Shown one piece after another: positions 36,060 to 45,951 of a stretch of DNA of 64,000 nt (positions within the stretch are counted from its first letter, which is position 1; each line of letters starts with the position of its first letter). This DNA is from Janthinobacterium sp. B9-8 (GTDB lineage: Bacteria > Pseudomonadota > Gammaproteobacteria > Burkholderiales > Chitinibacteraceae). The stretch spans positions 3,599,740 to 3,663,739 of the forward strand of contig NZ_CP014222.1 of NCBI RefSeq assembly GCF_000969645.2. The letters run 5' to 3'. The notes under the pieces are model-generated. The model ran no database searches. It worked only from the letters and a program-made list of their open reading frames with translations, and was not told where the DNA came from. The position numbers and the translations under genes were made by a program.

Positions 36060-37325
36060 ATGAATTTAATCAGCGATTTACAAGCACGTGGCCTGATTGC
36101 CCAACTGACTGATGGCGATGCGCTAGAAAAACGGCTGGCTGAGAAATCTATTACTCTTTATTGCGGCTTTGATCCCACTGCAGACAGCCTGCACATCGGC
36201 AGCTTAGTTCCGATTCTGGTGCTCAAACGCTTCCAGGAAGCAGGCCACAAGCCGATTGCTCTGGTAGGTGGCGCCACCGGTATGATTGGCGACCCTAGCT
36301 TTAAAGCCACCGAACGCAAACTCAATACCCTCGATATTATCGATAGCTGGGTGGGCAAAATCCGTAAGCAAGCTGAGCCTTTCCTCAACTTTGAAGGCAG
36401 TAACGGCGCCATTATGGCCAATAACCACGATTGGTTTGGCAAGATGGACGTGCTGACTTTCTTGCGCGATATTGGCAAGCACTTCTCTGTGAACGCCATG
36501 ATCAAAAAAGAAGCCGTGCAACAGCGAATTAACCGCGACGATTCCGGCATTTCTTTCACCGAATTCACCTACAGCCTGCTGCAAGGTTACGACTTTGTTG
36601 AGCTAAATAAGCAACACGGCTGCGAGCTGCAAATTGGTGGCTCTGACCAGTGGGGCAATATCACTGCCGGTACAGACCTCACCCGCCGCATGAATCAGCA
36701 ACAGGTGTTTGGCCTAACCATGCCGCTGGTTACTAAATCGGACGGTACTAAATTTGGTAAGACTGAAAGCGGCACGATTTGGCTGGATGCTAAAAAAACC
36801 TCGCCATACAAGTTTTACCAATTCTGGCTGACCACAGCCGATGCCGATGTTTATAAATTCCTACGCTACTTCACCTTCCTAAGCACGCAAGAAATTGACG
36901 CCATTGAAGCGGCAGATAAAGAAGCTGCGGGCAAACCGGAAGGCCAGCGCATTCTGGCCGAACAAGTGACCACCTTGGTACACGGCAGCGAAGCCGTAGT
37001 TGCAGCACAGCGCATCAGCCAGAGCCTGTTTTCAGAAGATCAAAATTCACTGACAGAAGACGATTTTGAGCAGCTGGCACTCGATGGCTTGCCACATATT
37101 GAAATCAATAAAGACCAAACCGGCCTGCTCGATGCACTCGTTGCTGGCGAGCTAGCCACCTCCAAAAGCCAAGCCCGTGGCTTTATCGAAAGCGGCGCGG
37201 TGATTATCAACGGCGCTAAAATCACTGACGTGGCTTACAACCTGAGCGACGCAGACCGCCGTTACGGTAACTACACCCTGCTGCGCCGTGGTAAGAAAAA
37301 TCATTGCCTGGTGATCTGGAAGTAA
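36060..37325 (+). CDS. tyrS: Tyrosyl-tRNA synthetase
   Basis: 421 residues, TyrRS of the TyrS subgroup. Class I signature as HIGS in [18 protein letters not shown] (about 36-53), the tyrosine-recognition and tRNA regions, the KMSKS-equivalent KFGKTESG (about 230-237), and a C-terminal S4-like RNA-binding domain (about 355-415, [20 protein letters not shown]). It charges tRNA-Tyr in the cytoplasm. An AAACCGGAGCAAGAGTGAA leader provides the RBS. The stop is followed by a hairpin at 37336-37358. Confidence 0.97.
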   Translation: MNLISDLQARGLIAQLTDGDALEKRLAEKSITLYCGFDPTADSLHIGSLVPILVLKRFQEAGHKPIALVGGATGMIGDPSFKATERKLNTLDIIDSWVGKIRKQAEPFLNFEGSNGAIMANNHDWFGKMDVLTFLRDIGKHFSVNAMIKKEAVQQRINRDDSGISFTEFTYSLLQGYDFVELNKQHGCELQIGGSDQWGNITAGTDLTRRMNQQQVFGLTMPLVTKSDGTKFGKTESGTIWLDAKKTSPYKFYQFWLTTADADVYKFLRYFTFLSTQEIDAIEAADKEAAGKPEGQRILAEQVTTLVHGSEAVVAAQRISQSLFSEDQNSLTEDDFEQLALDGLPHIEINKDQTGLLDALVAGELATSKSQARGFIESGAVIINGAKITDVAYNLSDADRRYGNYTLLRRGKKNHCLVIWK

Positions 37326-37335
37326 GTACACAGTA

Positions 37336-37358
37336 GCCACGGTGCAATGCGCCGTGGC
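37336..37358 (+). terminator. Hairpin after tyrS
   Basis: GCCACGG / CCGTGGC with a 9-nt loop, 11 bp after the tyrS stop, between convergent genes. No T run follows, so the terminator call is weak. Confidence 0.35.
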
Positions 37359-37384
37359 CTGAATATTGAAAAAACCAACCTGCC

Positions 37385-37992
37385 CTACTTTCCAAGCCTC
37401 AAACTCAGAAATCCGTAGCCATAGCGTGCCAAGACGCCTTCGTGCAAGCGGCGCAGCTCTTCCACCATCAAAGCCTGCACACCAGAGCGGCTATCCTCAG
37501 CTACTTTTTCCAGCGCAATTTGCTGAATCACTAAAAAAGCATCTACATCTGGCTGCCTGACCACACCCCTAATCGCCGCTCTAATCACATCCCGCCATGC
37601 CAGCCGAATAGGATCTGGCTCGACAAGATTTTGCTTAATCGCCAAATATTCCTGCGTTGATCGCTCGTAAGCCCAAACGTATAAATGACGCAGCAACTCC
37701 ACCTGCGTCATTTCATAAAGCCCCAAGGGTGGCGCGGCTATAAACTTGGAAAAGTATCCACTTCCCGCACATACACCGTAGCGGCTGCGACTGGGCTCTG
37801 ATAATGTCGAGCAAAATACCGCCGAGCACGCCCCTCTCCCAACGCCATCATTTGCTGATCGGCAAGAAGCTGGCTAATCCAACGCTGCGCAGTTCGACTG
37901 CGGCACATCCTGATGCTGAGCCATAAGCTGTGCCAGAGTTAAGCCTGTTGGGGATGCTTGAATGCTGTAAGCAGCTTGATTGCAGTGGACAT
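37385..37992 (-). pseudogene. Remnant of a Fic-like protein gene with the Fic core deleted
   Basis: Three frames on the minus strand together resemble the two ends of a Fic-type protein. The first reads MSTAIKLLTAF (ATG at 37992) and LTLAQLMAQHQDVPQS; after a frameshift the second reads QRWISQLLADQQMMALGEGR then ARRYFARHYQSPVAAATVYV, a winged-helix of the kind found at Fic N-termini. A stop follows, and the third reads LGLYEMTQVELLRHLYVWAY and ERSTQEYLAIK to the stop at 37385, like the C-terminal region after a Fic domain. No HPFxxGNGR core is present, so the catalytic part seems deleted. A 113-codon frame from 37726 is still open but probably not functional. The family identity is from memory of such sequences. 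Confidence 0.5.
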
Positions 37993-38047
37993 ACTGACGT
38001 TTGGAGCAGTTTATTTATACAGCGCCATATTGGCTGAGCCAGATATA

Positions 38048-38077
38048 AAAAAAAACCACAACGAATCGCTGTGGTTT
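38048..38077 (-). terminator. Rho-independent terminator of pssA
   Basis: Leftward reading: AAACCACA / TGTGGTTT stem (8 bp, 9-nt loop) followed by a long T run (the + strand A9 tract), 27 bp past the pssA stop codon. Confidence 0.85.
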
Positions 38078-38103
38078 TCTGCATACTTTTAGTAAGGAAA
38101 TGA

Positions 38104-39447
38104 CTAGAGTAGCCTAGAAATCAAACGATCCGCCCTAAAGCGTGACAAGCGAGTCAGTAGCTTTTTAACAGGTGGCGGGTAATCCAGCACGGTTTCCAGC
38201 TCGCGGTAATAAGCAATACGCGTGGTATTCTTAGCAATTTCAGCTTTTTCCTGCTGTAATTGCTCTTTTAATTCATGTTTTGGATCATGAATAAGCAACG
38301 CGTTTTCCAAATCCAGACTAAACGCACGCGGGTTCAGATTATTACCGGTAAGCAGAATATAATCATCATCTACCCAAATGCCTTTCAAATGATAACTATG
38401 GCCGGGATCATTCCAAAGCATTAAATTAAGCTGGCCACGGTGAATATCTAATTGATGCAATTTAGCAAAACGACGTAAATGCGTTTCGTATAAATAGGGC
38501 AAAGCACCAATCGTTTTAAATGGCTCACTTTCAGGAATATAAAAGTCATTGGCTTTTTTCTCACCAACAATAATATCAACCTTCACGCCCTTTTGTAGCA
38601 AGCGATTGATTTCTTTGATCACAGTACGGGGCAAATTAAAATACGGGGTACAAATTTGCACATGCTGTTTGGCTGCCCCCAATAATTTAATAATCAGCCG
38701 GTTTAATGAATTACGTTTACCCACCCCTACAACCGGAGTAATGCCCAAGCCGGACACTTCATCCTGAGCATGATGAGTTGCATATTGAGCCACTTTAAGC
38801 CGCTGACGTAATTGTCGAATATCCGGGCTAATTTGCTTTGTGCTAGGAATAGGGTCTAAATCTAAGCGATAAACAGCGCTACTATTTAAGAACTCTGTTT
38901 GTAAGAAATTAACCATGCTATCGGCTAAAGCAGAATTTTTAATCACCTGGTATCGATCATAGCGATAGCGATCGCCTACATTTAAATACACATTATTTAA
39001 ACTGGCACCGCTATACACCACGGTATCGTCAAAAATAAAGCCTTTCAGATGCAATACGCCAAATAGCTCGCGCGTTTGCACCGGCACGCCATAAATAGGC
39101 ACATTCAGCTCGTGATCAAATCTAATGCGCTGATACCAAGCAGCATTTCCCGCCTGTGCACCTGCGCCAATCAGCCCGCGCTGCGCACGATGCCAATCGA
39201 CAAAAACACGGATATCTAAATCCGGGCAACGTGCACGAGCGGCATATAAAGCATCTAAGATTTGCGCACCCGCTTCATCTTCCTGCAAATACAGCGCCGT
39301 AATATAGATCCGTGTTTGTGCCTTACTAATCAGATCGAGTAATTTCTGGCGAAATGACTCAGTCGTCAGCAAAGTCTGAAAATGAGCTGGATCTTGTGCA
39401 AAACGCGGCAAAGATGCCAAATATGAGCGGTTAGTTTCAAAAAGCAT
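38104..39447 (-). CDS. pssA: CDP-diacylglycerol-serine O-phosphatidyltransferase PssA (phospholipase D type)
   Basis: 447 residues, near E. coli PssA (451). Two HKD motifs: HLKGFIFDD (about 134-142) and HLKGIWVDDDYILLTGNNLNPRA (about 348 onward). Further PssA-specific stretches are VFVDWHRAQRGLIGAGA, DRYRYDRYQVI, ICTPYFNLPRTVI, ANDFYIPESEPFK and a C-terminal FRADRLISRLL. It makes phosphatidylserine from CDP-diacylglycerol and serine, the first step to phosphatidylethanolamine, as a membrane-associated enzyme. This phospholipase-D form is unrelated to the integral membrane Pss of most other bacteria. It stands alone in transcription. Confidence 0.95.
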   Translation of the reverse strand: MLFETNRSYLASLPRFAQDPAHFQTLLTTESFRQKLLDLISKAQTRIYITALYLQEDEAGAQILDALYAARARCPDLDIRVFVDWHRAQRGLIGAGAQAGNAAWYQRIRFDHELNVPIYGVPVQTRELFGVLHLKGFIFDDTVVYSGASLNNVYLNVGDRYRYDRYQVIKNSALADSMVNFLQTEFLNSSAVYRLDLDPIPSTKQISPDIRQLRQRLKVAQYATHHAQDEVSGLGITPVVGVGKRNSLNRLIIKLLGAAKQHVQICTPYFNLPRTVIKEINRLLQKGVKVDIIVGEKKANDFYIPESEPFKTIGALPYLYETHLRRFAKLHQLDIHRGQLNLMLWNDPGHSYHLKGIWVDDDYILLTGNNLNPRAFSLDLENALLIHDPKHELKEQLQQEKAEIAKNTTRIAYYRELETVLDYPPPVKKLLTRLSRFRADRLISRLL

Positions 39448-39574
39448 AAATGATCTGCAAAAGCAGTGTGACCTATCAAGCGGATTGAAGCCTAGTATCT
39501 TAGCACTATGCTTTCTAAGAAAGGAGATGTATTAATTGCAAGTAAAGGCATTGCGCAATTTTAAACACACGCGA

Positions 39575-40795
39575 TTACTGACGGGTAATTTGAAAAACAT
39601 CGCAGAGATAATTAAGGAAATTTTCATCCTCACACATTCCCTTACCCGCAGTATCACTCACTTTTGCCACCGGCTGCCCATTACAAGACACCAGTTTCAT
39701 CACAATCTGCAGTGGCACTTGGCCGCAATCATTGGATAAGTGAGTGCCAATGCCAAAACCGGTACGAGTGCGTGGGGCAAAGTGGCGGTATAAAGCAATC
39801 GACTTATCCAACGTTAAACCATCACTGAAAACTAATTGCTTTGTACCATAATCAATATTCATTTTTTTATAATGGGCAATGACCTTTTCGCCCCATTCAA
39901 ACGGATCGCCCGAATCATGGCGTAAGCCATCAAATAGTTTACAAAAATACAAATCAAAATCGCGTAAAAAAGCATCGGTTCCCACCACATCGGTAAGCGC
40001 AATACCTAAATCACCACGATACTCCCGCACCCAATGCTCCAGCGCATTGGTCTGAAAATCACGCAAACGCGAGCCAAAGCATTGAAACGCCTGCATATAT
40101 TCATGCGCCATCGTGCCAATCGGCGTTACGCCATATTGCATCGCCAATAAAACATTGCTCGTACCACGAAAATAGGGTGCAGCCTCTTTGGTCAATAAAC
40201 CGACCATTTCTGCATGCCAGACTCTGGAAAAACGCCGCCGTGTACCGAAATCAAAAAATACAAAGGGGTTAGCGGGCATAGCCCCGGCAGATAAATGCTT
40301 AAGGGTTGCTAATTTAGCCTGCAAATGCTCGCGGCCAATAATAAATGCGGCTTGTGCAGGAAACTGCCTAAAGTAAATTTCATTCACAATAGATAAAACA
40401 TAAATCTCAAACAACATGCAATGCAACATCGGCCCGGCAACACGGATATCTAAATCATCAGGGTGAGCGTCTTGCACTGTAATGTGAATAAAGCGCCGCT
40501 GTAGCTGGAATAAACGCAAGAAATCAACAAAATCTGATTTGATAAAACGTAACTTAGCTAAATAGGCTAATTCTGGCTCGCTAAAGCGCAAAGAGCATAA
40601 ATGATCCAGCTGGGCCTCAATTTCACTTTTAAGCAAGGCCAAAGGTAAAGCGGGCGTATTGCGGCATTTAAAAGCGTAAGCAGCTTGAGTCTCAGGCTGA
40701 TGATGCAATATTTCTTGCATCATCGTAAATTTATAAAGATCGGTATCCAGCAAGGATTCGATCACTGGCGTGCAGCCAAGCATGAAAAGCTCCAT
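39575..40795 (-). CDS. pncB: Nicotinate phosphoribosyltransferase PncB
   Basis: 406 residues. N-terminal LLDTDLYKFTMMQEILHH (about 15-32) is the family signature; FFDFGTRRRFSRVWH carries the phosphorylated-His-region neighbours, GTSNVLLAMQYGVTPIGTMAHE includes the autophosphorylation histidine, and GLRHDSGDPFEWGEK and FGIGTHLSND bind PRPP and phosphate. It converts nicotinate and PRPP with ATP hydrolysis to NaMN in the NAD salvage pathway. It is transcribed leftward ahead of pssA with a 127-bp gap. Confidence 0.95.
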   Translation of the reverse strand: MELFMLGCTPVIESLLDTDLYKFTMMQEILHHQPETQAAYAFKCRNTPALPLALLKSEIEAQLDHLCSLRFSEPELAYLAKLRFIKSDFVDFLRLFQLQRRFIHITVQDAHPDDLDIRVAGPMLHCMLFEIYVLSIVNEIYFRQFPAQAAFIIGREHLQAKLATLKHLSAGAMPANPFVFFDFGTRRRFSRVWHAEMVGLLTKEAAPYFRGTSNVLLAMQYGVTPIGTMAHEYMQAFQCFGSRLRDFQTNALEHWVREYRGDLGIALTDVVGTDAFLRDFDLYFCKLFDGLRHDSGDPFEWGEKVIAHYKKMNIDYGTKQLVFSDGLTLDKSIALYRHFAPRTRTGFGIGTHLSNDCGQVPLQIVMKLVSCNGQPVAKVSDTAGKGMCEDENFLNYLCDVFQITRQ

Positions 40796-41101
40796 TAAAT
40801 AAACATGCTCTAAGAACTTCCGGTACTTGCAACACTCAATCTCAAAGCAAACACAGTAAACGACTTTGCCCGACTCGCGTCAAGCGGGCCATATGCTTGC
40901 CAGCCCGCAATAAATCCACCTTGTGATATGCACACATTCACGATAAGCCAACAAAACTTATACATACTACTGTCATGTTTCCCATTTAGCTTGTCAGCTT
41001 CTTTATCCTTATTTACTATCTGCTGCAGATTTCTTTATCTTATTAATCAAAAGCTTACAAACACGACAATCTCTCTACAACTTCTTACAGCGAGTGGCGC
41101 A
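40796..41101. other. Divergent promoter region of pncB and the DUF3141 operon
   Basis: 306 bp. An in-frame extension of the downstream gene to 40928 is open but hydrophobic and unlike DUF3141 proteins. No clear operator was seen. Confidence 0.4.
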
Positions 41102-43267
41102 ATGACCCAAACAACCTTTCCTTCTCCCCTGGCTCTTTTGGAACAGGCCTGGGAATATTGCTTAGACACCACTCAGCGCTCAACACTTTTTCTTGATGTC
41201 ATGCGGGAGCGAGGCAATATTTCGATTGCACATGCCCAAAATGGCAAACCGCCACTACTGGCCTTTGACTATGAATTGCTAATTGATGCTCGCAGCTTAG
41301 CTACGCCTTGCAACTATATGCTGCTGCGCGTACTCGCGCCGGCTGGCACGCCTATTGATGACACAAAACGCCCTTATATCATTATCGATCCAAGAGCGGG
41401 CCATGGTGCAGGAATAGGTGGCTTTAAAGCCGATTCACAAGTCGGCGTGGCCTTGCGGGCCGGGCACCCCGTTTATTTTGTGGGCTTTTATCCAGATCCG
41501 GTTCCCGGCCAGCGTTTACAAGACGTGATGCAGGCCGAGGCCTTATTTGTAGAAGAAGTGATCAAGCGCCACCCCAAAGCCCGCGGCAAGCCCTGCATTA
41601 TTGGCAACTGCCAAGCAGGCTGGGCGGTTGCGGGTCTTGCCGCAATGCGTCCAGAGATTATGGGGCCGATCGTGCTCAATGGCGCGCCACTATCTTACTG
41701 GGCAGGCTCTGACGAACAAAACCCGATGCGCTATGCAGGCGGCGTCAATGGTGGCTCGTGGATGGCCGCACTGAGCGCAGATTTAGGCGGCGGTGTATTT
41801 GATGGCGCGCATCTAGTTAAAAACTTTGAAAACTTAAATCCTGCCAATACGATATGGGGGAAGCCTTACCATCTGTATGCCAATATCGATACCGAAGCGG
41901 AGCGTTACTTAGAGTTTGAACGTTGGTGGGGTGGGCACTTCCGCATGACGGGCCAAGAAATTGAAGTCATCGTCAATCAACTCTTTATTGGCAATAAGCT
42001 AGCAAGCGGACAAATCCAGACGCCAGACGGCAGCACCCTTGATTTACGCAAAATCACCGCACCTATTATTGTTTTTGCCTCTTGGGGCGACGATATCACG
42101 CCTCCGGCACAGGCTTTAAATTGGATTATCGACCTCTACGGCCACGAAAGCGCCATTGTGGAAGAAGGCCAGATCATTGTTTATTTACTGCATAAAGATG
42201 TCGGCCACCTAGGCATTTTTGTAGGCGGCAAAGTGGCGCGCAAAGAACATGCCGAACTAGTGAATGTAATGGAGATAGTGGAGTCTCTACCACCCGGCCT
42301 TTACGAAATGGTCATTGATGCCAAGACCGCTGATCTAGCCTATTCAGAACTAGAACAAGGTGACTACACCGTTAGCTTCGAGACCAGAAGCATTGAACAA
42401 TTACGCCAAGTAGACCCCGGCACTCGTAGCGATGAAGCCATTTTTAGCACAGTGGCACAAGTTTCTGAAATTAACGATGCTATTTATAAAAATACAATAC
42501 GCCCTGTTTTGCAGGCGGTGGTGACATCTGAAATAGGCGAATGGTCACGCAAGCTCAATCCGGAGGCCTTACAACGTTACGCTTATTCCGACTTCAACCC
42601 TCTCATGGCAGGCGTAGCCATTCAGGCAGAGCAAATTCGTCAATATCGCCACTCTGTATCAGCAGATAATTTTTTCCTGGGCCTAGAAAAACAAGCCTCC
42701 GAACTGATTATCGAATCGCTCAATAATTATCGTGATCTACGCAATGCCACCACCGCCAACTATGTAAAAGCAGTGTATGGCCCACTAGGGCTGGGTGCAT
42801 TTTTTCCACCAGCAGCTCCGATAGAAGAAAAAGTGCGCACTGAAGCTGAGCAGCGCCTGAATACGCTTCGTAGCGAGGCTGAGCCACAATTTGAACAAGG
42901 CAGCTTTACCGAAGGCCTCGCTCGATTATTTGTGCTCGCCATGCATCACACTGGCAATATCGAACGACGCTCTTTCTTAATTGGCGACAGCATTAAAGCG
43001 AATTTGCCAGAAATTGACCCGATGGCGTGGCGACAAGCACTTGAAGAGCAAACCTTGCTCATTACCTTAGATGCGGAGCGCTCGGTAGCAACCTTACCTA
43101 AGCTCTTAAAAAATCTGACTGAGCGTAAGCGTGCCGTAGAAATCGTCGCTAAAGTAACGATGCTGGCCCCCGAGCTAGAAGATCCCTCATCGCCCCTTGC
43201 CATCAAGGCAAAAGAACTATTAGGCATTAAAGCCAGCCGAGCTAAACCTACTGCCAAAAACACCTAA
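41102..43267 (+). CDS. DUF3141 domain protein (PHA-synthase-like alpha/beta hydrolase)
   Basis: 721 residues from ATG 41102, where the family resemblance starts (MTQTTFPSPLALLEQAWEY); an extension to 40928 is probably not translated. The middle part (about 80-400) has an alpha/beta-hydrolase fold with IIDPRAGHGAGIGGFK, the elbow IGNCQAGWA in which cysteine takes the usual serine place as in PHA synthases, FASWGDDITPP (acid) and KDVGHLGIF (His). The C-terminal 250 residues are helical. Substrate is unknown; the Cys elbow suggests acyl transfer from CoA thioesters. It heads an operon with MaoC/Pta, ackA and fabI (12-bp gap to the next gene). Confidence 0.85.
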   Translation: MTQTTFPSPLALLEQAWEYCLDTTQRSTLFLDVMRERGNISIAHAQNGKPPLLAFDYELLIDARSLATPCNYMLLRVLAPAGTPIDDTKRPYIIIDPRAGHGAGIGGFKADSQVGVALRAGHPVYFVGFYPDPVPGQRLQDVMQAEALFVEEVIKRHPKARGKPCIIGNCQAGWAVAGLAAMRPEIMGPIVLNGAPLSYWAGSDEQNPMRYAGGVNGGSWMAALSADLGGGVFDGAHLVKNFENLNPANTIWGKPYHLYANIDTEAERYLEFERWWGGHFRMTGQEIEVIVNQLFIGNKLASGQIQTPDGSTLDLRKITAPIIVFASWGDDITPPAQALNWIIDLYGHESAIVEEGQIIVYLLHKDVGHLGIFVGGKVARKEHAELVNVMEIVESLPPGLYEMVIDAKTADLAYSELEQGDYTVSFETRSIEQLRQVDPGTRSDEAIFSTVAQVSEINDAIYKNTIRPVLQAVVTSEIGEWSRKLNPEALQRYAYSDFNPLMAGVAIQAEQIRQYRHSVSADNFFLGLEKQASELIIESLNNYRDLRNATTANYVKAVYGPLGLGAFFPPAAPIEEKVRTEAEQRLNTLRSEAEPQFEQGSFTEGLARLFVLAMHHTGNIERRSFLIGDSIKANLPEIDPMAWRQALEEQTLLITLDAERSVATLPKLLKNLTERKRAVEIVAKVTMLAPELEDPSSPLAIKAKELLGIKASRAKPTAKNT

Positions 43268-43279
43268 AAGGCTGAATGA

Positions 43280-44668
43280 ATGAGCTCAATCACCTTACAA
43301 AATCGCTGTTTTGATGAAATACAAATCGGCGATTGCGCGAGTGCGCAGCACACCTTGTCTATGCGTGATATTCAGCTTTTTGCCACCATAGCAGGAGACT
43401 TCAACCCAACGCATCTAGAGACCGCCTTTGCCAATCATGCCGGGTTTAGCGGGGCAACCGCCCCTAGCATGTGGCTGGGAGCGCAGATATCGGGGCTGCT
43501 AGGCAGCCAGCTACCAGGGCCTGGCACGGTTTATGTAGGGCAAAATCTACAATTTCATGCGGCGGCTATCTTAGGAGACACGCTGGAAATCAGCATTACC
43601 GTGCGAGAAAAATACCCAGAAAGCCATATCATCAGTTTTGATTGCCAATGCAGTAATCAGCATGCCCAAACTATTATGACAGGCATTGCCAAGGTTGTTG
43701 CCCCCTCAGAAAAAATCACCTTAACTCGCCCTGATGCAGGCCTTGTCAGCGTGCAAACCCATCATGCATTTGAGGCCCTGCTCGAGCGCTGCAACGAGCT
43801 GCCTGCCTTTAGCGTAGCCATTGCTCACCCTTGCGACGTTTCCTCACTAAAAGCAGCAATTGCAGTGGCAGAACAGAACTTAATGCAGCCGATTCTAGTT
43901 GGCCCAAGAGCCAAGATCCAAGCCATCGCCACACAATATGCTCTGGATATCAGCACCTTCAGAATCGAAGACGTAGCACATAGCCACGCAGCGGCCAACC
44001 GGGCAGTAGAGCTAGTCACCAGCGGGGAAGCACACATACTGATGAAGGGCAGCCTGCATACGGATGAGCTAATGAGCGCGGTAGTTAAAAGCACACTACG
44101 CACCGAGCGCCGGATCAGCCATGTATTTATTATGGATGTGCCGACTTATCATAAAGCGCTTTTGGTGACTGATGCAGCGATCAATATCTACCCCGACCTG
44201 CTGGATAAACTCGACATTTGCCAAAATGCCATCGATTTAGCGCACATCTTAGGAATTGCTAAGCCTAAAGTGGCTATTTTATCTGCGGTAGAAACCATCA
44301 ATCCTAAAATCCTCTCTACCTTAGAAGCCGCCAGCCTGTGCAAAATGGCCGATAGAGGCCAGATCACCGGCGCAATTCTCGATGGCCCCTTAGCATTGGA
44401 TAACGCCATTAGCTATGAATCGGCTCGCATTAAAAAAATCGACTCATCGGTCGCCGGGGATGCTGACATCTTACTGGTGCCCGATTTAGAAGCAGGCAAT
44501 ATTCTCGCCAAGCAACTCACCTTTATGAGTAATGCCGACGCAGCAGGGATTGTTTTAGGCGCCAGAGTGCCGATCGTGCTCACTAGCCGTGCGGATAGCG
44601 ACCGCACCAAGCTTGCTTCTTGCGCGATTGCCTGCTTAATCGCCGAGGCCAGCAAGGCTAGCATTTAA
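43280..44668 (+). CDS. Bifunctional enoyl-CoA hydratase / phosphate acyltransferase (MaoC-Pta fusion)
   Basis: 462 residues, a two-domain fusion. Residues 1-150 form a MaoC hot-dog domain with the hydratase motif GDFNPTHLE (Asp and His) and GFSGATAPSMWLGA. Residues about 165-460 form a phosphate acetyl/butyryltransferase domain (PTA_PTB) with LMKGSLHTDELMSAVV, HVFIMDVPTYHK, ILDGPLALDNAIS and DILLVPDLEAGN. Domain fusions of this kind are widespread in proteobacteria. It could hydrate enoyl-CoA and convert acyl-CoA to acyl phosphate, which AckA, encoded next, would use to make ATP. Confidence 0.92.
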   Translation: MSSITLQNRCFDEIQIGDCASAQHTLSMRDIQLFATIAGDFNPTHLETAFANHAGFSGATAPSMWLGAQISGLLGSQLPGPGTVYVGQNLQFHAAAILGDTLEISITVREKYPESHIISFDCQCSNQHAQTIMTGIAKVVAPSEKITLTRPDAGLVSVQTHHAFEALLERCNELPAFSVAIAHPCDVSSLKAAIAVAEQNLMQPILVGPRAKIQAIATQYALDISTFRIEDVAHSHAAANRAVELVTSGEAHILMKGSLHTDELMSAVVKSTLRTERRISHVFIMDVPTYHKALLVTDAAINIYPDLLDKLDICQNAIDLAHILGIAKPKVAILSAVETINPKILSTLEAASLCKMADRGQITGAILDGPLALDNAISYESARIKKIDSSVAGDADILLVPDLEAGNILAKQLTFMSNADAAGIVLGARVPIVLTSRADSDRTKLASCAIACLIAEASKASI

Positions 44669-44705
44669 AGATACTAATCACCCGTGCTCACATAGGATTA
44701 AAGCG

Positions 44706-45893
44706 ATGACCAAGGCCATTCTGGTTCTGAACGCAGGCTCATCCAGCCTTAAGTTTTCTTTGTTTGAATATGAAGCAGCGAGTGATTTGCATCTTATGAC
44801 CAAAGGGCAAGTTGAAGGCATAGGCACCGCGCCGCACTTTGTAGCCAAAGATCATCATAATCAGATTTTGGCCGATCAGCCTTTACCTGAAAGCAATCAA
44901 AGCATCGGCCATAGCGAGGGCCTGCACGCCATCGCCACCCTGCTACGTGACCAATATCCTGATCTTAAATTACTCGGTGTTGGCCATCGTGTGGTGCACG
45001 GCGGTGCGCACTATGCCGCACCACTCCGGCTTACCCCTGGCACGATAGGCGCACTCGAAGGGCTAACGCCCTTGGCCCCGCTGCATCAACCGCATAATCT
45101 GGCCGCTATTCGTGCCGTAGCAGAAGCACGGCCAGACTTGCCTCAGGTCGCCTGCTTTGATACGGCGTTTCATCGCAGCCAAGAGCAGATCAACCAATTA
45201 TTTGGCCTGCCCTATAACTGCTATGAGCGTGGCATCCGCCGCTATGGCTTTCATGGCCTGTCTTATGAATACGTGTCTTCCGTGCTCAAGCAGCAAGAGC
45301 CTGAAGTGGCTGCAGGCAAAGTCGTGATCGCCCACTTAGGCAACGGGGCCAGCATGTGCGCCGTGCAAAATAGTAAAAGCGTGGCAAGCAGCATGGGGTT
45401 TACAGCATTAGATGGCCTGATGATGGGCACGCGCACCGGCAATCTGGATGCAGGTGTCGTCTTATATTTACTACAGCAGGAGCAACTTAGCGTTCAGCAA
45501 GTAGAAGAGCTACTTTATAAACGCTCCGGCCTACTTGGGCTATCGGGCATTAGCAGCGATATGCGCGTTTTACTCGATAGCCATGAACCGCAAGCCGCAC
45601 TGGCCGTTGATTATTTCGTACATCGCATCAGCAGGGAACTAGGCTCGCTCGCCGCCAGCATGAATGGCTTGGATGCACTGGTTTTTACCGCAGGCATAGG
45701 CGAAAACAGCGCCATTATCCGCCAGCGAGTGTGTGAGCAAGCACAGTGGTTAGGCATCGAGATTGATCCCCATGCCAATGCCGCAAATGAATTCTGTATC
45801 AGTGCCATAGATAGCCCCACCACCGTATGGTTGATTCCAAGCAATGAGGAACTCATGATTGCACGCCATACTCGTACCCAACTCGGCTTGTGA
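44706..45893 (+). CDS. ackA: Acetate kinase
   Basis: 395 residues. ASKHA fold with LVLNAGSSSLKFSLFE (5-20), HRVVHGG (about 97-103), CFDTAFH (about 156-162), RRYGFHGLS (about 178-186), IAHLGNGASM (about 209-218), MGTRTGNLDAG (about 240-250), and TAGIGENSAIIR (about 325). All catalytic Arg, Asp, His and Glu residues are present. It interconverts acetate plus ATP and acetyl phosphate plus ADP; in this operon it may serve the Pta domain encoded just upstream, possibly with longer acyl phosphates. It precedes fabI by 58 bp. Confidence 0.96.
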   Translation: MTKAILVLNAGSSSLKFSLFEYEAASDLHLMTKGQVEGIGTAPHFVAKDHHNQILADQPLPESNQSIGHSEGLHAIATLLRDQYPDLKLLGVGHRVVHGGAHYAAPLRLTPGTIGALEGLTPLAPLHQPHNLAAIRAVAEARPDLPQVACFDTAFHRSQEQINQLFGLPYNCYERGIRRYGFHGLSYEYVSSVLKQQEPEVAAGKVVIAHLGNGASMCAVQNSKSVASSMGFTALDGLMMGTRTGNLDAGVVLYLLQQEQLSVQQVEELLYKRSGLLGLSGISSDMRVLLDSHEPQAALAVDYFVHRISRELGSLAASMNGLDALVFTAGIGENSAIIRQRVCEQAQWLGIEIDPHANAANEFCISAIDSPTTVWLIPSNEELMIARHTRTQLGL

Positions 45894-45951
45894 TTGGGCA
45901 AGCTGGCCGCACAGTACGCCCCTCCCACACTCAACCATTTAAGGACGCAAG

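Noticed and set aside
40928..41101. 58-residue N-terminal extension of the DUF3141 protein
   Set aside because: Hydrophobic, Ser/Leu-rich and unlike the family; the ATG at 41102 matches the usual N-terminus.
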